Notes: generated from the sequence alone by a model not told the origin. 64,000 nucleotides of DNA from G963677445 sp963677445 (GCA_963677445.2 CAXXGF010000054.1:124001-188000), one strand, 5' to 3'. Counted from the stretch's first letter, positions 49,841 to 58,823 are shown. Numbers and translations: made by a program.

Positions 49841-50429
49841 TTTTCCTCTGTAAAATTAATTCAGGATACATGAAATTTCCAATAAACCCCCGGAAAATAA
49901 ATTATTTGCTAATGAAATCCAAATATCTTTTTATAGGCAGGGCAATTCCTGCAGGTTATTGATTATTCCTTTAGCAGTTAAATTCTACGCAAAATGGCAA
50001 TATTTCAATTAACAATTAATATGTACAATTAACAATTAAAAAAGACAGTTGATAAATATTCTATGAACTCAATAAATTTTCGCGCTATGGCGATTTTATT
50101 GAGGCGTAATTTTCTCGCTGAAAAGAAACAAAAAGAATTTTATTCTTTAATCGATTACCTTCCAGGCAATAAGAATATATTTAAGAGAAAAAGCCAGTCA
50201 TTTTTTTTACGAATATTTTGACTTCTCACCGGATTATAGAGATCTCAAGGTAGATTAAACTAATCAGAAGAAAAGTCGATAAATTCGCAAAAAAAATGCG
50301 AGGCCTTTTCTTCAAAAATAATATTGTTACCTGAAAGGTAAGGGAGAGGCCCCAGGGGGACAGGCCCCAGAGGGACAGGCACGCCGCACCGTGGGGGACA
50401 GCCTGGAAAGGCTGTCCTACGGGAAAAAT
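49841..50429. repeat. Gene-free stretch with remnants of several dispersed repeats
   Basis: AAATTCTACGCAAAATGGCA near 49980-50000 is one more copy of the motif that flanks 55946-57460. It is followed by ATTAACAATTA repeats. At 50346-50390 GGGACAGGC occurs two or three times, and at 50396-50417 GGACAGCC/GGCTGTCC form a hairpin followed by CTAC. No gene is seen; a short open frame at 50391 is antisense to the next gene. Confidence 0.6.
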
Positions 50430-51785
50430 TTACAGGGTGATTATATCATTATAGAGTATAAATACCATCAGCATGAGAAGAATGATAAATCCCGCATTCT
50501 GAATCGCGATTTTAATTTTAACCGGCAGCTCCCTTTTTATCGCTCCTTCTATGAGGATAATAATAAGGTGTCCGCCATCGAGTACCGGAAGGGGAAGTAT
50601 ATTCAGAATGGCAAGACTGAAGCTTAACATAGCAAGAAAACTGAGGAATGAAGCTATTCCCCTGTCGGCTGAATCAGCGGCGAATTTCGCTATTTTTATC
50701 GGGCCGCCGAATGTCCGGCCAAATTCAACATCGCCGGTAAAGACCCTTTTGATCATTGAGAGTGTAAGAACACTGTTATCGGCGATAGCGACAAAACTTA
50801 ATTTAACAGATTCAAAAAATCCATAATCAATGGTAGCCAGATCACCCGAATAATAATCGTATAAGCCAATACCTATCATTCCATCCACCCCGGGAGTTAC
50901 CGCGGTGCGGAGAGTATCTTTATCTCTTAAAAGAACCATTGGCATTTCTACCTGTTGGTTGTCGCGGATAATTTCTATCGCCTGTTTGGTTATTTCAATA
51001 TTAACACCGTTGAGTGAGATAATTTCATCTCCAGGTTTAAGTCCCGCTTCTTTTGCCGGGCTGTCATCCATCACCTGCGAGATCAAAGGAATAGTTTCAC
51101 CAAGCGGAAGGAAGAAGCTCTGGGCGTCGGGGGGAGCTGCAACCGCGGCATCTACGGTAATTTCGAGAGGCGCGCCATTTCTTTCAATAACGAACCGCAC
51201 ATCCTTTCCCATATTATCTATAAAAACAACTCGGATAAGTTTTTCCCATGATTCCACCTTTTTCCCATTCACTTCTTTGATTAAATCGCCTTTATGGAAG
51301 CCAAACTGATCGGCCTGTGAACCTTCTATGATATACCCGACTTCGGTTGATTTAACGATCTGTTTACCCTGGTAATAATTCAGCCCGGTAAAAATCGCGA
51401 TAGTCAGCAGGAGGTTCATAATTACACCGGCGGAAATCACAAAGACTTTTTTATAGGTGGGTTTGGATCTGAATTCGTCGGGTTTTGGCTCTTTTTCGGC
51501 AAATTCGGTATCGAAACTTTCATCAATCATTCCCGCAATCTTAACATACCCGCCAATAGGAAGAAGGCAAAGGCGGTAATCGGTATTTCCTTTCCCGTCA
51601 AAATCTTTGGGAAGGTCGCCGGTGGTAAAACCTGTCAGCTTATTCCATCCAAATAATCTTTTACCAAAACCAATGGCAAAAATATCAACTCTCATACCTG
51701 ACATCTTAGCGGCGATAAAGTGTCCGAACTCATGAACAAACACCAGTATAAGGATTGTAATGCCAAAATAAATTATATAATCCAT
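50430..51785 (-). CDS. rseP: RseP-family site-2 zinc metalloprotease
   Basis: The 451-residue membrane protein has the active-site HEFGH (H18-H22) in the first helix and the LDGG motif (LPLPVLDGGHL) near residue 400 in the C-terminal part. Between them are one or two PDZ domains (VGYIIEGSQADQFGFHKGD and ISQVMDDSPAKEAGLKPGD). It performs the second, intramembrane cut of membrane-bound anti-sigma factors or remnant signal peptides. It lies 6 bp after dxr on the same strand; the dxr-rseP order is common. Start ATG 51785. Confidence 0.95.
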   Translation of the reverse strand: MDYIIYFGITILILVFVHEFGHFIAAKMSGMRVDIFAIGFGKRLFGWNKLTGFTTGDLPKDFDGKGNTDYRLCLLPIGGYVKIAGMIDESFDTEFAEKEPKPDEFRSKPTYKKVFVISAGVIMNLLLTIAIFTGLNYYQGKQIVKSTEVGYIIEGSQADQFGFHKGDLIKEVNGKKVESWEKLIRVVFIDNMGKDVRFVIERNGAPLEITVDAAVAAPPDAQSFFLPLGETIPLISQVMDDSPAKEAGLKPGDEIISLNGVNIEITKQAIEIIRDNQQVEMPMVLLRDKDTLRTAVTPGVDGMIGIGLYDYYSGDLATIDYGFFESVKLSFVAIADNSVLTLSMIKRVFTGDVEFGRTFGGPIKIAKFAADSADRGIASFLSFLAMLSFSLAILNILPLPVLDGGHLIIILIEGAIKRELPVKIKIAIQNAGFIILLMLMVFILYNDIITL

Positions 51786-51791
51786 TAAAAT

Positions 51792-52946
51792 TTATGCTCC
51801 TTGATTATATTTATTATACACGTACTCTCTGACAAGACGGTCTGTTTCGAAAATAGTTCCGGGATCAATATCAAACCTGTTTTCAATTTTGTCGAGAGCG
51901 TTGGAAATAACATCGGGAATCCCGGAAAACTTTATTATTTCCTTTAAAAACAATTCAACAGCAATTTCGTTCGCGGCGTTCAGTATACAAGATGAAAGTC
52001 CCCCCTGTTCCAGGGAATCGTATGCCAGCTTCAGGCATCGGAATTTCACCATGTCAGGTTCAAGAAATGTCAGACTTCCAAGACGGGGGAAATTTGTTTC
52101 AACATAACTGCTTTCAAAACGGTCGGGCCAGGTGAGGGCGTACTGGATGGGCAGCTTCATATCGGGCATACTTAACTGCGCTTTAATTGAAGCGTCAACA
52201 AACTGAACCATTGAATGAATGATTGACTGAGGATGAATAACCACATCAATTTTTTCGGGGGGGAGGTCAAAAAGCCAGTGGGCTTCAATTACTTCAAGTC
52301 CCTTGTTCATCATGGATGCGGAATCGATGGTGATTTTATTGCCCATTTTCCAGTTCGGATGATCCAACGCGTTCTCAATAGTCACATTTTCCAGTTCTTC
52401 AGCGCTGTGATTTAAGAAGGGACCTCCCGAGGCTGTGAGTATTAGTTTTTCAATTCTTTCCTTTTTCTCTCCTGTAAGGCATTGAAAAATAGCGCTGTGT
52501 TCAGAATCGACGGGAATCATTTCGGCGCCATATTTTTCAAGCATATTATTGACATATTCACCCGCGGCCACGAGAGTTTCTTTATTTGCCAGCGCGATTC
52601 TTTTTTTCCTTTTAATTCCTTCAAGAGTAGGCGCCAGGCCCGCGAAACCAACCAGCGATGAGACCATGATATCATAATCCGCTTCTGCAGCGAGTTCGTT
52701 AAGTCCCTTTTCTCCCGGCAGCAGTGTGCATCTGCCATTGATTCTTTTCCTCAATTTTTCCGCTTCCTTAATATCGCTGACAGCCACAAACTCAGGATTA
52801 AATTCCTCCATCTGTTTTTCAAGCAGATCAATATTGGAATTTGCCGTGAGGGCTGTTATCTTAAAATGTTCCTTAAAATCCCTGATAACCTGAAGCGTAT
52901 TAACTCCGATCGATCCGGTAGAACCGAGAATTACAACTTTTTTCAT
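51792..52946 (-). CDS. dxr: 1-deoxy-D-xylulose 5-phosphate reductoisomerase
   Basis: The 384-residue protein has the NADPH-binding VILGSTGSIG near the N-terminus and NKETLVAAGEYV. The metal and catalytic segments are IPVDSEHSAIFQCL (Asp and Glu ligands) and KITIDSASMMNKGLEVIEAHWLF. It makes MEP in the non-mevalonate isoprenoid pathway. The neighbouring rseP gene begins 6 bp downstream. Full length for the family, and no unusual features. Confidence 0.95.
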   Translation of the reverse strand: MKKVVILGSTGSIGVNTLQVIRDFKEHFKITALTANSNIDLLEKQMEEFNPEFVAVSDIKEAEKLRKRINGRCTLLPGEKGLNELAAEADYDIMVSSLVGFAGLAPTLEGIKRKKRIALANKETLVAAGEYVNNMLEKYGAEMIPVDSEHSAIFQCLTGEKKERIEKLILTASGGPFLNHSAEELENVTIENALDHPNWKMGNKITIDSASMMNKGLEVIEAHWLFDLPPEKIDVVIHPQSIIHSMVQFVDASIKAQLSMPDMKLPIQYALTWPDRFESSYVETNFPRLGSLTFLEPDMVKFRCLKLAYDSLEQGGLSSCILNAANEIAVELFLKEIIKFSGIPDVISNALDKIENRFDIDPGTIFETDRLVREYVYNKYNQGA

Positions 52947-53074
52947 ATTCTAAATTTTATTTTGGAAGAAAATTATTCAATTACGCGGCTGGAAATATTA
53001 CAGGAAAACTGATTAAAAAACCGGATAATTATTATAACAAACAAAAGTATAAATAATTCATCATAAATGACAGA

Positions 53075-53788
53075 TCAATTAATCAGGTCTCTGAAGAGCT
53101 CTTCAAAATTGGATACATCTTTTTCGTCGAGGCTGAAAGACACCATATCGGCAAAATTATTCAAAACAACAACCGCGTTAATGCTCGCGTCCCTTTTTTC
53201 AAGATCGGCAATTTTCTGAGCCACATTCTGGTTAAGCAGTTGTATATCCTCATAAACCTTCTTCAGGCCCTTCATTTCCCAGTCAGGTTCTTTGCCTTTT
53301 GTCATTTTAATATACTGCGCGATAAGATACATCGAAAACGCACGGAATTCGGTTTCCTCAATTGAGGCGAATGGAAGATGAAACTTCACCAGTGACTTTA
53401 ATTTGCCGAGAATGGGGCATCCGCTTGTGGACATCAATATGCCCGCTATGCTTCCTACGCCATCCTGAACGGCGGTGTCCTTAAAATATGTTCTGTCATC
53501 AGTTTCCACATAAATTTTCACCCTTTCATATGATGGAGTGGAACTGAAAAAGTTAATGACATCCTTCAGATTAACCGCGACAGGACAATAGAGATATTCC
53601 TCTTCATCAAGGGGACAATGGGGGCATTTAAAATTTTCCATCCGTGTCCAGGCCGGAGGAGGTTCCCTGTCTGTCCGGATCAGGGTCATGGTTTTTGGCT
53701 CAATATACACATCAAAAATCTTTTCTTCCCTGTTCTCAAAGCAGAACCGGTACTTTATATAAATTACACTATTTTCCTTTATATCCAT
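53075..53788 (-). CDS. DUF6901-family protein
   Basis: The 237-residue protein matches a conserved family I know as DUF6901. A cysteine-pair motif CPHCPLDEEEYLYCPVAV near residue 54 is followed by VKIYVETDDRTYFKDTAVQD, the signature MSTSGCPILGKLKSLVKFHLPFAS, and FRAFSMYLIAQYIKM with PDWEMKGL. The function is unknown; the cysteines could bind zinc. It lies alone, with about 130 bp before the divergent-looking dxr promoter region and about 200 bp after it. Confidence 0.8.
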   Translation of the reverse strand: MDIKENSVIYIKYRFCFENREEKIFDVYIEPKTMTLIRTDREPPPAWTRMENFKCPHCPLDEEEYLYCPVAVNLKDVINFFSSTPSYERVKIYVETDDRTYFKDTAVQDGVGSIAGILMSTSGCPILGKLKSLVKFHLPFASIEETEFRAFSMYLIAQYIKMTKGKEPDWEMKGLKKVYEDIQLLNQNVAQKIADLEKRDASINAVVVLNNFADMVSFSLDEKDVSNFEELFRDLIN

Positions 53789-53996
53789 CTTGGTTTATTA
53801 TCTTTTCACAATCAGGATTTATAATAACATTTTAATCAAGAAAAAAACATCGGTGGAATCACAAAATCGCGGTATGGATTCCGGGGATGATAAAGATCAA
53901 AATTTTTATAGTTATCGACAAAAAAATTTAAGGCTAATTCAGATTAAAAAAATATAATAAAAAAGAAAAACAATACATTCAAGTAAAATTTAATAT

Positions 53997-54947
53997 TTAA
54001 AATATTTTCCCGAGGTTTTTTATTGTGTTTTCAAAATCCATTAAGATATCACGTATTATTTTTTCCACAGGTTCAACACTGTTAATCATTCCGGCCGACT
54101 GTCCCGCTTCCATCATTCCTTCAGTAAGATCACCTTCAAAAATGCCTTTTTTCTCCCGTTTTTCACCAAGAAGCATTTTAAGCCTGTCGGGGGTAACCCC
54201 CGCGCATTCGGCGTGTCTGACTCTCGCGCTGTAGTCACTTTTTATAAGTCTTACCAGAGCATAATTACGAAAAATTAATTCCGTTCCCCTATCATCGGAT
54301 TCAATCAGTTTTTGTTTAAAAAATTCATGCGCCGAAGATTCAGCCGACACGGCAAAACGGGTGCCTATCTGAACTCCCTCGGCTCCAAGCGCCAGGGCCG
54401 CTGCCATTCCCCTGCCATCAGCTATGCCGCCGGCTCCTATTACAGGAATTGAAAGTCTGGAGGCAAGCTGTGGAATAAGACAGAAAGTTGTAATTTCATC
54501 AGCTCCGTTATGACCGCCCGCTTCAACACCTTCCCCGACAACCGCGTGACAGCCGGCATTTTCAGCTTTTAATCCCTGTTTTACATTTGAAACCACATGA
54601 ACAACTGTAATACCTTCCGATTTAAGCTGCCCGGTATATTTTGCCGGTGAGCCCGCCGAAGTAAAAATAATTTTCACACCTTCTTCGAGGGTTGTTTTAA
54701 TTAGTTCATCAGCATCCTTTCTTAAAAGAGGGATGTTAACTCCAAAAGGCTTTGATGTCCCCTTTTTGCATTCTCTTATATGTTCTCTCAGCAGATCCGA
54801 CTTCATAGAACCGGCTCCTATCAGTCCGAGTCCCCCCGCATTTGAAACAGCCGAAGCAAGTTTCCACCCCGAAACCCAAACCATACCCCCCTGGATAACC
54901 GGGTGTTTTATTCCGAATAAAGCGCGAATTTTATTGTTTTTAAACAT
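53997..54947 (-). CDS. Nitronate monooxygenase / FabK-like FMN enzyme
   Basis: The 316-residue TIM-barrel flavoprotein has IKHPVIQGGMVWVSG at the start, catalytic EGVEAGGHNGADE near residue 135-147, and FMN-binding VIGAGGIADGRG and GVQIGTRFAVSAESSAHEFF. The C-terminus is GLMEAGQS-like (EGMMEAGQSAGM). It is distinct from the longer paralogue at 6727, lacks its cysteine insertion, and is closer to the FabK (enoyl-ACP reductase II) group, though nitronate oxidation cannot be excluded. It stands alone next to the repeat-rich gap. Confidence 0.85.
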   Translation of the reverse strand: MFKNNKIRALFGIKHPVIQGGMVWVSGWKLASAVSNAGGLGLIGAGSMKSDLLREHIRECKKGTSKPFGVNIPLLRKDADELIKTTLEEGVKIIFTSAGSPAKYTGQLKSEGITVVHVVSNVKQGLKAENAGCHAVVGEGVEAGGHNGADEITTFCLIPQLASRLSIPVIGAGGIADGRGMAAALALGAEGVQIGTRFAVSAESSAHEFFKQKLIESDDRGTELIFRNYALVRLIKSDYSARVRHAECAGVTPDRLKMLLGEKREKKGIFEGDLTEGMMEAGQSAGMINSVEPVEKIIRDILMDFENTIKNLGKIF

Positions 54948-55059
54948 TTTTCCACCATTTTATTAAAATACAAAAATAAATATGATTGGAATTAAAATAA
55001 AGCCGGCGAAAAGATAATGTGCGATAATTGCTATAAACTGGCAGAGCCGGCGAAAAATA

Positions 55060-55500
55060 AATCAGAAGAAAGAATCGTACTCGTACTCGTCTTTACCAAA
55101 ACGCTCAGTTTATTCGAGAACGAGGACAATTAAGAGTACCGCTTCGCTGTGTACGATAAAACTTTGCCATTTTTCGTAGAATTTAACTCCTTACGGAATA
55201 ATCCCACACCCCAGGACAAAATGAACAATCCCGTCGCTGTCACCATACCCGGCCATCATACTCCTACTCTTACTCTGATTTTTTGAAACCGATACCGAAA
55301 AATAATCATGTAATTCATAGACCCTTCAATCATGGTTCAGACAATGAGCGGGATTGGATTATACGCATACTGTTGTTTTCCTGCCAGCCGCTCTTTGGGC
55401 TAAAGCCCTTTGGGGTTGTCGGGTTTTCCCGCAGATCTCCGGCCTGAAGGCGCGGAGTTATTTTAAACTCCATTTTGTAAAAGCGTAATATCTTTAAACA
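55060..55500. repeat. Debris of several dispersed repeats
   Basis: The stretch contains CGTACTCGTACTCGTCTTTA (similar to the region near 2830-2870 on the other strand), a variant CCATTTTTCGTAGAATTTAA at about 55170, and CTTTGGGCTAAAGCCCTTTG at 55390-55415, a relative of the array unit start at 31889, followed by GGCCTGAAGG. No gene is present. Confidence 0.6.
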
Positions 55501-55507
55501 TCGTAAT

Positions 55508-55869
55508 CATAGACTGGCAAGCCAGAGCAAAAATAATTCTGTCCGCCTGTTCGCCGCGGAGAATCCCTGACGGGACTTAATGATGTATTCTTGAACAAGT
55601 TCCCCTATTTGAAAATAGGGGCTATTTTCCATCATCCCTGCCGGGATTCATATTAAACTGATTTAATATTTGCTTGTAGATAATCATTATTATTTAGAAT
55701 AAGTCCCGTTAGGGACGACAGATAATAGCCCCATAATTCATTGTGGGGGAGACAACGTTAAGGTGAAATAAATAAGTCCCGCCAGGGACGACAGATAGCC
55801 TCGTAGCATAAATATGAATGGCAGGTTAATTAATTTTGCCATTTTGCGTAGAATTTAACTCCTTACGGA
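55508..55869 (+). repeat. Long composite intergenic repeat, copy 2
   Basis: This is the inverted partner of 2881-3261: it starts CATAGACTGGCAAGCCAGAG, runs through the same set of REP-like hairpins (AATCCCTGACGGGACTTAA, ATCCCTGCCGGGATT, AAGTCCCGTTAGGGACGAC and AAGTCCCGCCAGGGACGAC) and ends at TTGCGTAGAATTTAACTCC. Differences from the other copy are few, apart from a missing block of about 20 bp. Its end overlaps the 44-bp direct repeat that flanks the gene at 55946. Confidence 0.85.
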
Positions 55870-55875
55870 TTAATC
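55832..55875 (+). repeat. 44-bp direct repeat, left copy
   Basis: A 44-bp sequence beginning AATTTTGCCATTTTGCGTAG and ending TTACGGATTAATC occurs here and, base for base, at 57463-57506. The two copies bracket the 504-codon gene. The same sequence is part of the long repeat at 2881, where no gene follows it. Confidence 0.9.
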
Positions 55876-55945
55876 ATAAACTGGCAAAGCCAGAAGCAGA
55901 TAGAAAAAATCGCTATATTAAAGTAAACAAAAAAGGAGAAAAAAA

Positions 55946-57460
55946 ATGCCGAACAGATTTCTCCAGAAGTATGCCAGCGAAATTAAAGGGTTTATTGGTT
56001 GCTACGACAGAGTAATAATAAGCGGAACATTGAATAAATGGGGATTTTCATATGGAATGTTTTCTTATCTGCTACAAAGAAAGATAAAAGCTGTAGATAT
56101 TTCTAAATTTGGGAAGGGTTATAGTGATAGATTGCGGCAAAATATTACTACAATAGCCAAAAATGAGGAAATAAAAATACAGTACATCAGAAATCCGGGC
56201 TCCTTCGACAAAGAAAAAGATATAAAAAAGAGACTAAAACAGTTTCCTAAAGAAGAAGGTATAGTCCATATATATTCATCATTGGAAATTTGTTCAAGCT
56301 ACGAAGGGAAATGGGATAGTAAAACAAGAAAGGCTTCATTAAAGAATATTACTCCGAGATCACTGGTATATTACATCTACTTTATCGATAAAATGCTTGG
56401 TCTTTGTTTCATCCGTATACCAACATGGATACCCTTCAGAATAATGTTTTACTTTAATGGTCATAACCTGCTTGCTTCAAAATTGAGGAAAAATAATATC
56501 GAATATAAAATGGAAGATAATGCCTTTACAGATATTGCTGATTTCCAGAAAGCACAAAAGTTAAGTAATGATATAAGAGCAAAGGACCTTCACATATGGC
56601 TGGATAAAATAATCGGTAGATATCTACCATTTATTGAAGAAACAGGACAATACTATCGTTGGACAATACAACAGGCCGAATATGCCTCAGATACAATCTT
56701 TAAGGACAAAGAGTTTTTACGTCTTCTCTATGAAGAACTATCTGTTAACTCTATTCACTGTGTTAAACCGGATAATATAGCGACCTATTTTTCAAGAGCG
56801 TTAGCGGCTCACTACCAGGAAGAAGTTGGTTCAAAATATAACAAACATATCCTGGGGACAACAATTAAGCACTTTATGGGTGCAAACAGTATTAAGATGT
56901 ATGATAAAGCATCAGTGGTATTGCGTGTAGAAACAACAACCAATAATATTCATGAATTCCATACCTATCGTGAAGTACCAAAAAGAAACGGAGAAGTAGT
57001 CAGACAAAACGCCATTATGAAAAAATCCATTTACAGTCTGTATGATTTGGCTAAAGTCAGCTCGGCAGCCAACGGCAGATATCTCGATTTTATCTCATAT
57101 TTTAATTGTAATATTCAGGGGAGGAAAAACCTTCTTAAGGTAGCCCAAAAAGTATATTATAGAAAGCGGTCATATAGAGGCTTTAATTTTTTTGACCCTT
57201 CAGATATTGAGGTATTACTGGTCTTAAGTTCAGGGGAGTTTAATATCAATGGGTTTAGAAACAAATCTATACGGAAAAAGATGAAATCTAAGAAATCTTC
57301 TTCGGCTGTCACAAGAATATTGAAAAGGCTGTTGTTACACGGACTAATTAAAAAAGTAAAGAATTCATTCAAATATTATTTAACTCAATTAGGGAAGAAT
57401 GCTATTGCAGTGTTATTTGTGGTAAAAGAACAAAATATCGTCCCGATTATGAACAATTAA
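55946..57460 (+). CDS. 504-residue protein of a mobile-looking family with C-terminal winged helix
   Basis: The protein starts at ATG 55946 behind AAAGGAG. The N-terminal FLQKYASEIKGFIGCYDRVI and ISGTLNKWGFSYGM, then YFIDKMLGLCFIRIPTWIPF with FYFNGHNLLASKL, and a C-terminal winged-helix-like domain (about 425-495, SSSAVTRILKRLLLHGLIKK) belong to a family that I know as multi-copy hypothetical or MarR-annotated proteins in many genomes. No DDE or HUH transposase motif is seen. Precise 44-bp direct repeats flank it, and the 3' repeat lies in another gene, which supports mobility. No catalytic function is established; the label transposase would be a guess. Confidence 0.75.
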   Translation: MPNRFLQKYASEIKGFIGCYDRVIISGTLNKWGFSYGMFSYLLQRKIKAVDISKFGKGYSDRLRQNITTIAKNEEIKIQYIRNPGSFDKEKDIKKRLKQFPKEEGIVHIYSSLEICSSYEGKWDSKTRKASLKNITPRSLVYYIYFIDKMLGLCFIRIPTWIPFRIMFYFNGHNLLASKLRKNNIEYKMEDNAFTDIADFQKAQKLSNDIRAKDLHIWLDKIIGRYLPFIEETGQYYRWTIQQAEYASDTIFKDKEFLRLLYEELSVNSIHCVKPDNIATYFSRALAAHYQEEVGSKYNKHILGTTIKHFMGANSIKMYDKASVVLRVETTTNNIHEFHTYREVPKRNGEVVRQNAIMKKSIYSLYDLAKVSSAANGRYLDFISYFNCNIQGRKNLLKVAQKVYYRKRSYRGFNFFDPSDIEVLLVLSSGEFNINGFRNKSIRKKMKSKKSSSAVTRILKRLLLHGLIKKVKNSFKYYLTQLGKNAIAVLFVVKEQNIVPIMNN

Positions 57461-57933
57461 AAAATTTTGCCATTTTGCGTAGAATTTAACTCCTTACGGA
57501 TTAATCTTATCTCTGACTCATAATTGTAGCTTTTCCCGCTTATAACTTTAATTTTTGTACCTTCGCCTGATGATATTATTATTTTTACCGGACCAAAATC
57601 GCAGTCTTCAAGCCTCTTTATCCGAATTTTACTCGAAAGGTCTGAAATTTTTGCTTCATAACAATATTCCACAGTTGTGTTATCGGTGTAATGATCAATC
57701 TGAAATATTTTGATATACTCATTTTTTGAGAAATCAACTACATAAGATCTTTGCCCAACATATATTGAGAGGCTGCCTTTTTTACACTCCAGGGGGAAAT
57801 CAGAGCTGAGCCATTTTGCGTTATTAACTTTAGACTCCAGAAATAAAATTGTCTCTTCTTCCGTTGCGTTGGATTGCGCGGTCAATTGACTCATCAGGAG
57901 AGAAATCAATATGATGACTATTTTATTTTGCAT
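57457..57933 (-). CDS. Small secreted protein, 3' end replaced by repeat sequence
   Basis: The 158-residue protein has a signal peptide (about 1-19, LLMSQLTAQ). A beta-rich mature part follows, with cysteines at two places (FPLECKKGSLSIYVG, EYCYEAKISDL, LEDCDFGPVKI). The last 14 residues (IRKELNSTQNGKIF) are read from the 44-bp repeat flanking the mobile-looking gene, so the original 3' end was lost when the repeat arrived. The function is unknown. Its stop overlaps the stop region of the convergent 504-codon gene by 4 bp. Confidence 0.65.
   Translation of the reverse strand: MQNKIVIILISLLMSQLTAQSNATEEETILFLESKVNNAKWLSSDFPLECKKGSLSIYVGQRSYVVDFSKNEYIKIFQIDHYTDNTTVEYCYEAKISDLSSKIRIKRLEDCDFGPVKIIISSGEGTKIKVISGKSYNYESEIRLIRKELNSTQNGKIF
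57463..57506 (+). repeat. 44-bp direct repeat, right copy
   Basis: This is identical to 55832-55875. It begins just after the stop of the 504-codon gene and is read through by the convergent gene at 57457. Confidence 0.9.
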
Positions 57934-58059
57934 GTTTATGCCTTGCAGATTATTTATTAAACAAAATATCTGTTATTTACCAAATCAAAACGAAATCTAT
58001 CCTTGTTTTGTTCATTTCGCGAGGTGATAGTTTGTTAGCCCGGTTTTTCTTTTTCCTCC

Positions 58060-58139
58060 ATTATGATTCCAAGGTCTTCAATATACCCGTAATAAAAAGT
58101 ACCGTTGATGAGACTTTTAAGAATATAAGCGAAATACAT
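58060..58139 (-). pseudogene. Truncated GIY-YIG nuclease gene (third copy)
   Basis: From ATG 58139 the frame reads MYFAYILKSLINGTFYYG, nearly the first 18 residues of the two full GIY-YIG genes (58360 and 58824), then departs into unrelated sequence. It is preceded on the minus strand by the same terminator-like hairpin and tRNA-like remnant as the other two. It marks a third unit of the tandem duplication. Confidence 0.75.
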
Positions 58140-58192
58140 ATTCCCTCCGGTTTAAAAAACAAAAACCCGGAATGTATCCGGGTTTTTTATTG

Positions 58193-58350
58193 CGGAGGGG
58201 GAGCGGCAGAGCCATTCCTTGGTCAGGTTCCGAACCCCCGCCCCAGTGGGATTCCTTCGGGAAAAAATCCTCAGTCAGTGGACATAACCCACAACGGTTT
58301 TTGATAAAGTGAAACGGAATTATCCCAATGGGGCAGGATCGACGCATTCA
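58193..58350 (-). pseudogene. tRNA-Ser remnant with insertions (unit 3)
   Basis: Blocks of the intact tRNA-Ser reappear in order on the minus strand: GAATGCG, AAAACCGTTGTGGGTTATG, CGGGGGTTCG and CTCCCCCTCCG. Stretches of 25-45 bases are inserted at the anticodon arm, in the variable arm and before the 3' acceptor. It cannot fold as tRNA. It is nearly identical to the remnant at 58657, so the insertions came before the last duplication. Confidence 0.75.
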
Positions 58351-58359
58351 AAATAAAAC

Positions 58360-58602
58360 TTAAACGACTCCATTTTCTTTCAGCCATTTGTATCCATCGT
58401 AAGTTTTGAAGAACCGCTCTCTTGTCAGGGCTTCAGTTTCTGTTTCAAATGTTTCGTAATAATGAATTACCCAGGGACGAAGGGGTTTAGTGTATTTTGA
58501 TTTTCCCCCATTGTGGTATTTTAGCCGTTTTTGGATATCCTCAGTACTGCCGTAATAAAATGTCCCGTTACTGAGACTTTTCAGAATGTAAGCGTAGTAC
58601 AT
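58360..58602 (-). CDS. Small GIY-YIG nuclease-domain protein (copy 2)
   Basis: The 80-residue protein is a stand-alone GIY-YIG domain of the UPF0213 type: MYYAYILKSLSNGTFYYGST, with YYAYIL and FYYGS corresponding to the GIY and YIG elements, then the conserved Arg in IQKRLKYHNGG and Glu in TRERFFKTYDGYKW. Such domains cut DNA. It differs from the copy at 58824 in only a handful of residues. It sits between tRNA-like remnants, in the second unit of a tandem triplication. Confidence 0.88.
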   Translation of the reverse strand: MYYAYILKSLSNGTFYYGSTEDIQKRLKYHNGGKSKYTKPLRPWVIHYYETFETETEALTRERFFKTYDGYKWLKENGVV

Positions 58603-58656
58603 ATCTCCTCCTGGTTTAAAAAAAGAAAACCCGGAACAATGTCCGGGTTTTAATTG

Positions 58657-58814
58657 CGGAGGGGGAGCGGCAGAGCCATTCCTTCGTCAGGTTCCGAACC
58701 CCCGCCCCAGTGGGATTCCTTCGGGAAAAAATCCTCAGTCAGTGGACATAACCCACAACGGTTTTTGATGAAGTGAAACGGAATCATCCCAATGGGGCAG
58801 GATCGACGCATTCA
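58657..58814 (-). pseudogene. tRNA-Ser remnant with insertions (unit 2)
   Basis: This is the same arrangement as at 58193-58350: tRNA-Ser blocks GAATGCG, AAAACCGTTGTGGGTTATG, CGGGGGTTCG and CTCCCCCTCCG in the correct order, separated by inserted sequence. A hairpin CCCGGA/TCCGGG with flanking A/T runs (about 58617-58650) follows on the minus strand, as it does after the intact tRNA. Confidence 0.75.
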
Positions 58815-58823
58815 AAATAAAAC

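Noticed and set aside
55946..57460. Annotation as a MarR-type regulator or a defined transposase
   Set aside because: Only the C-terminal part looks like a winged helix, and no DDE, HUH or recombinase motif is visible; the function is left open.
58008..58304. 98-codon plus-strand open frame, and similar ones at 58995-59228 and 59044-59235
   Set aside because: They run through tRNA-like remnants, hairpins and the antisense of GIY-YIG genes; the shared sequence is explained by the triplication.
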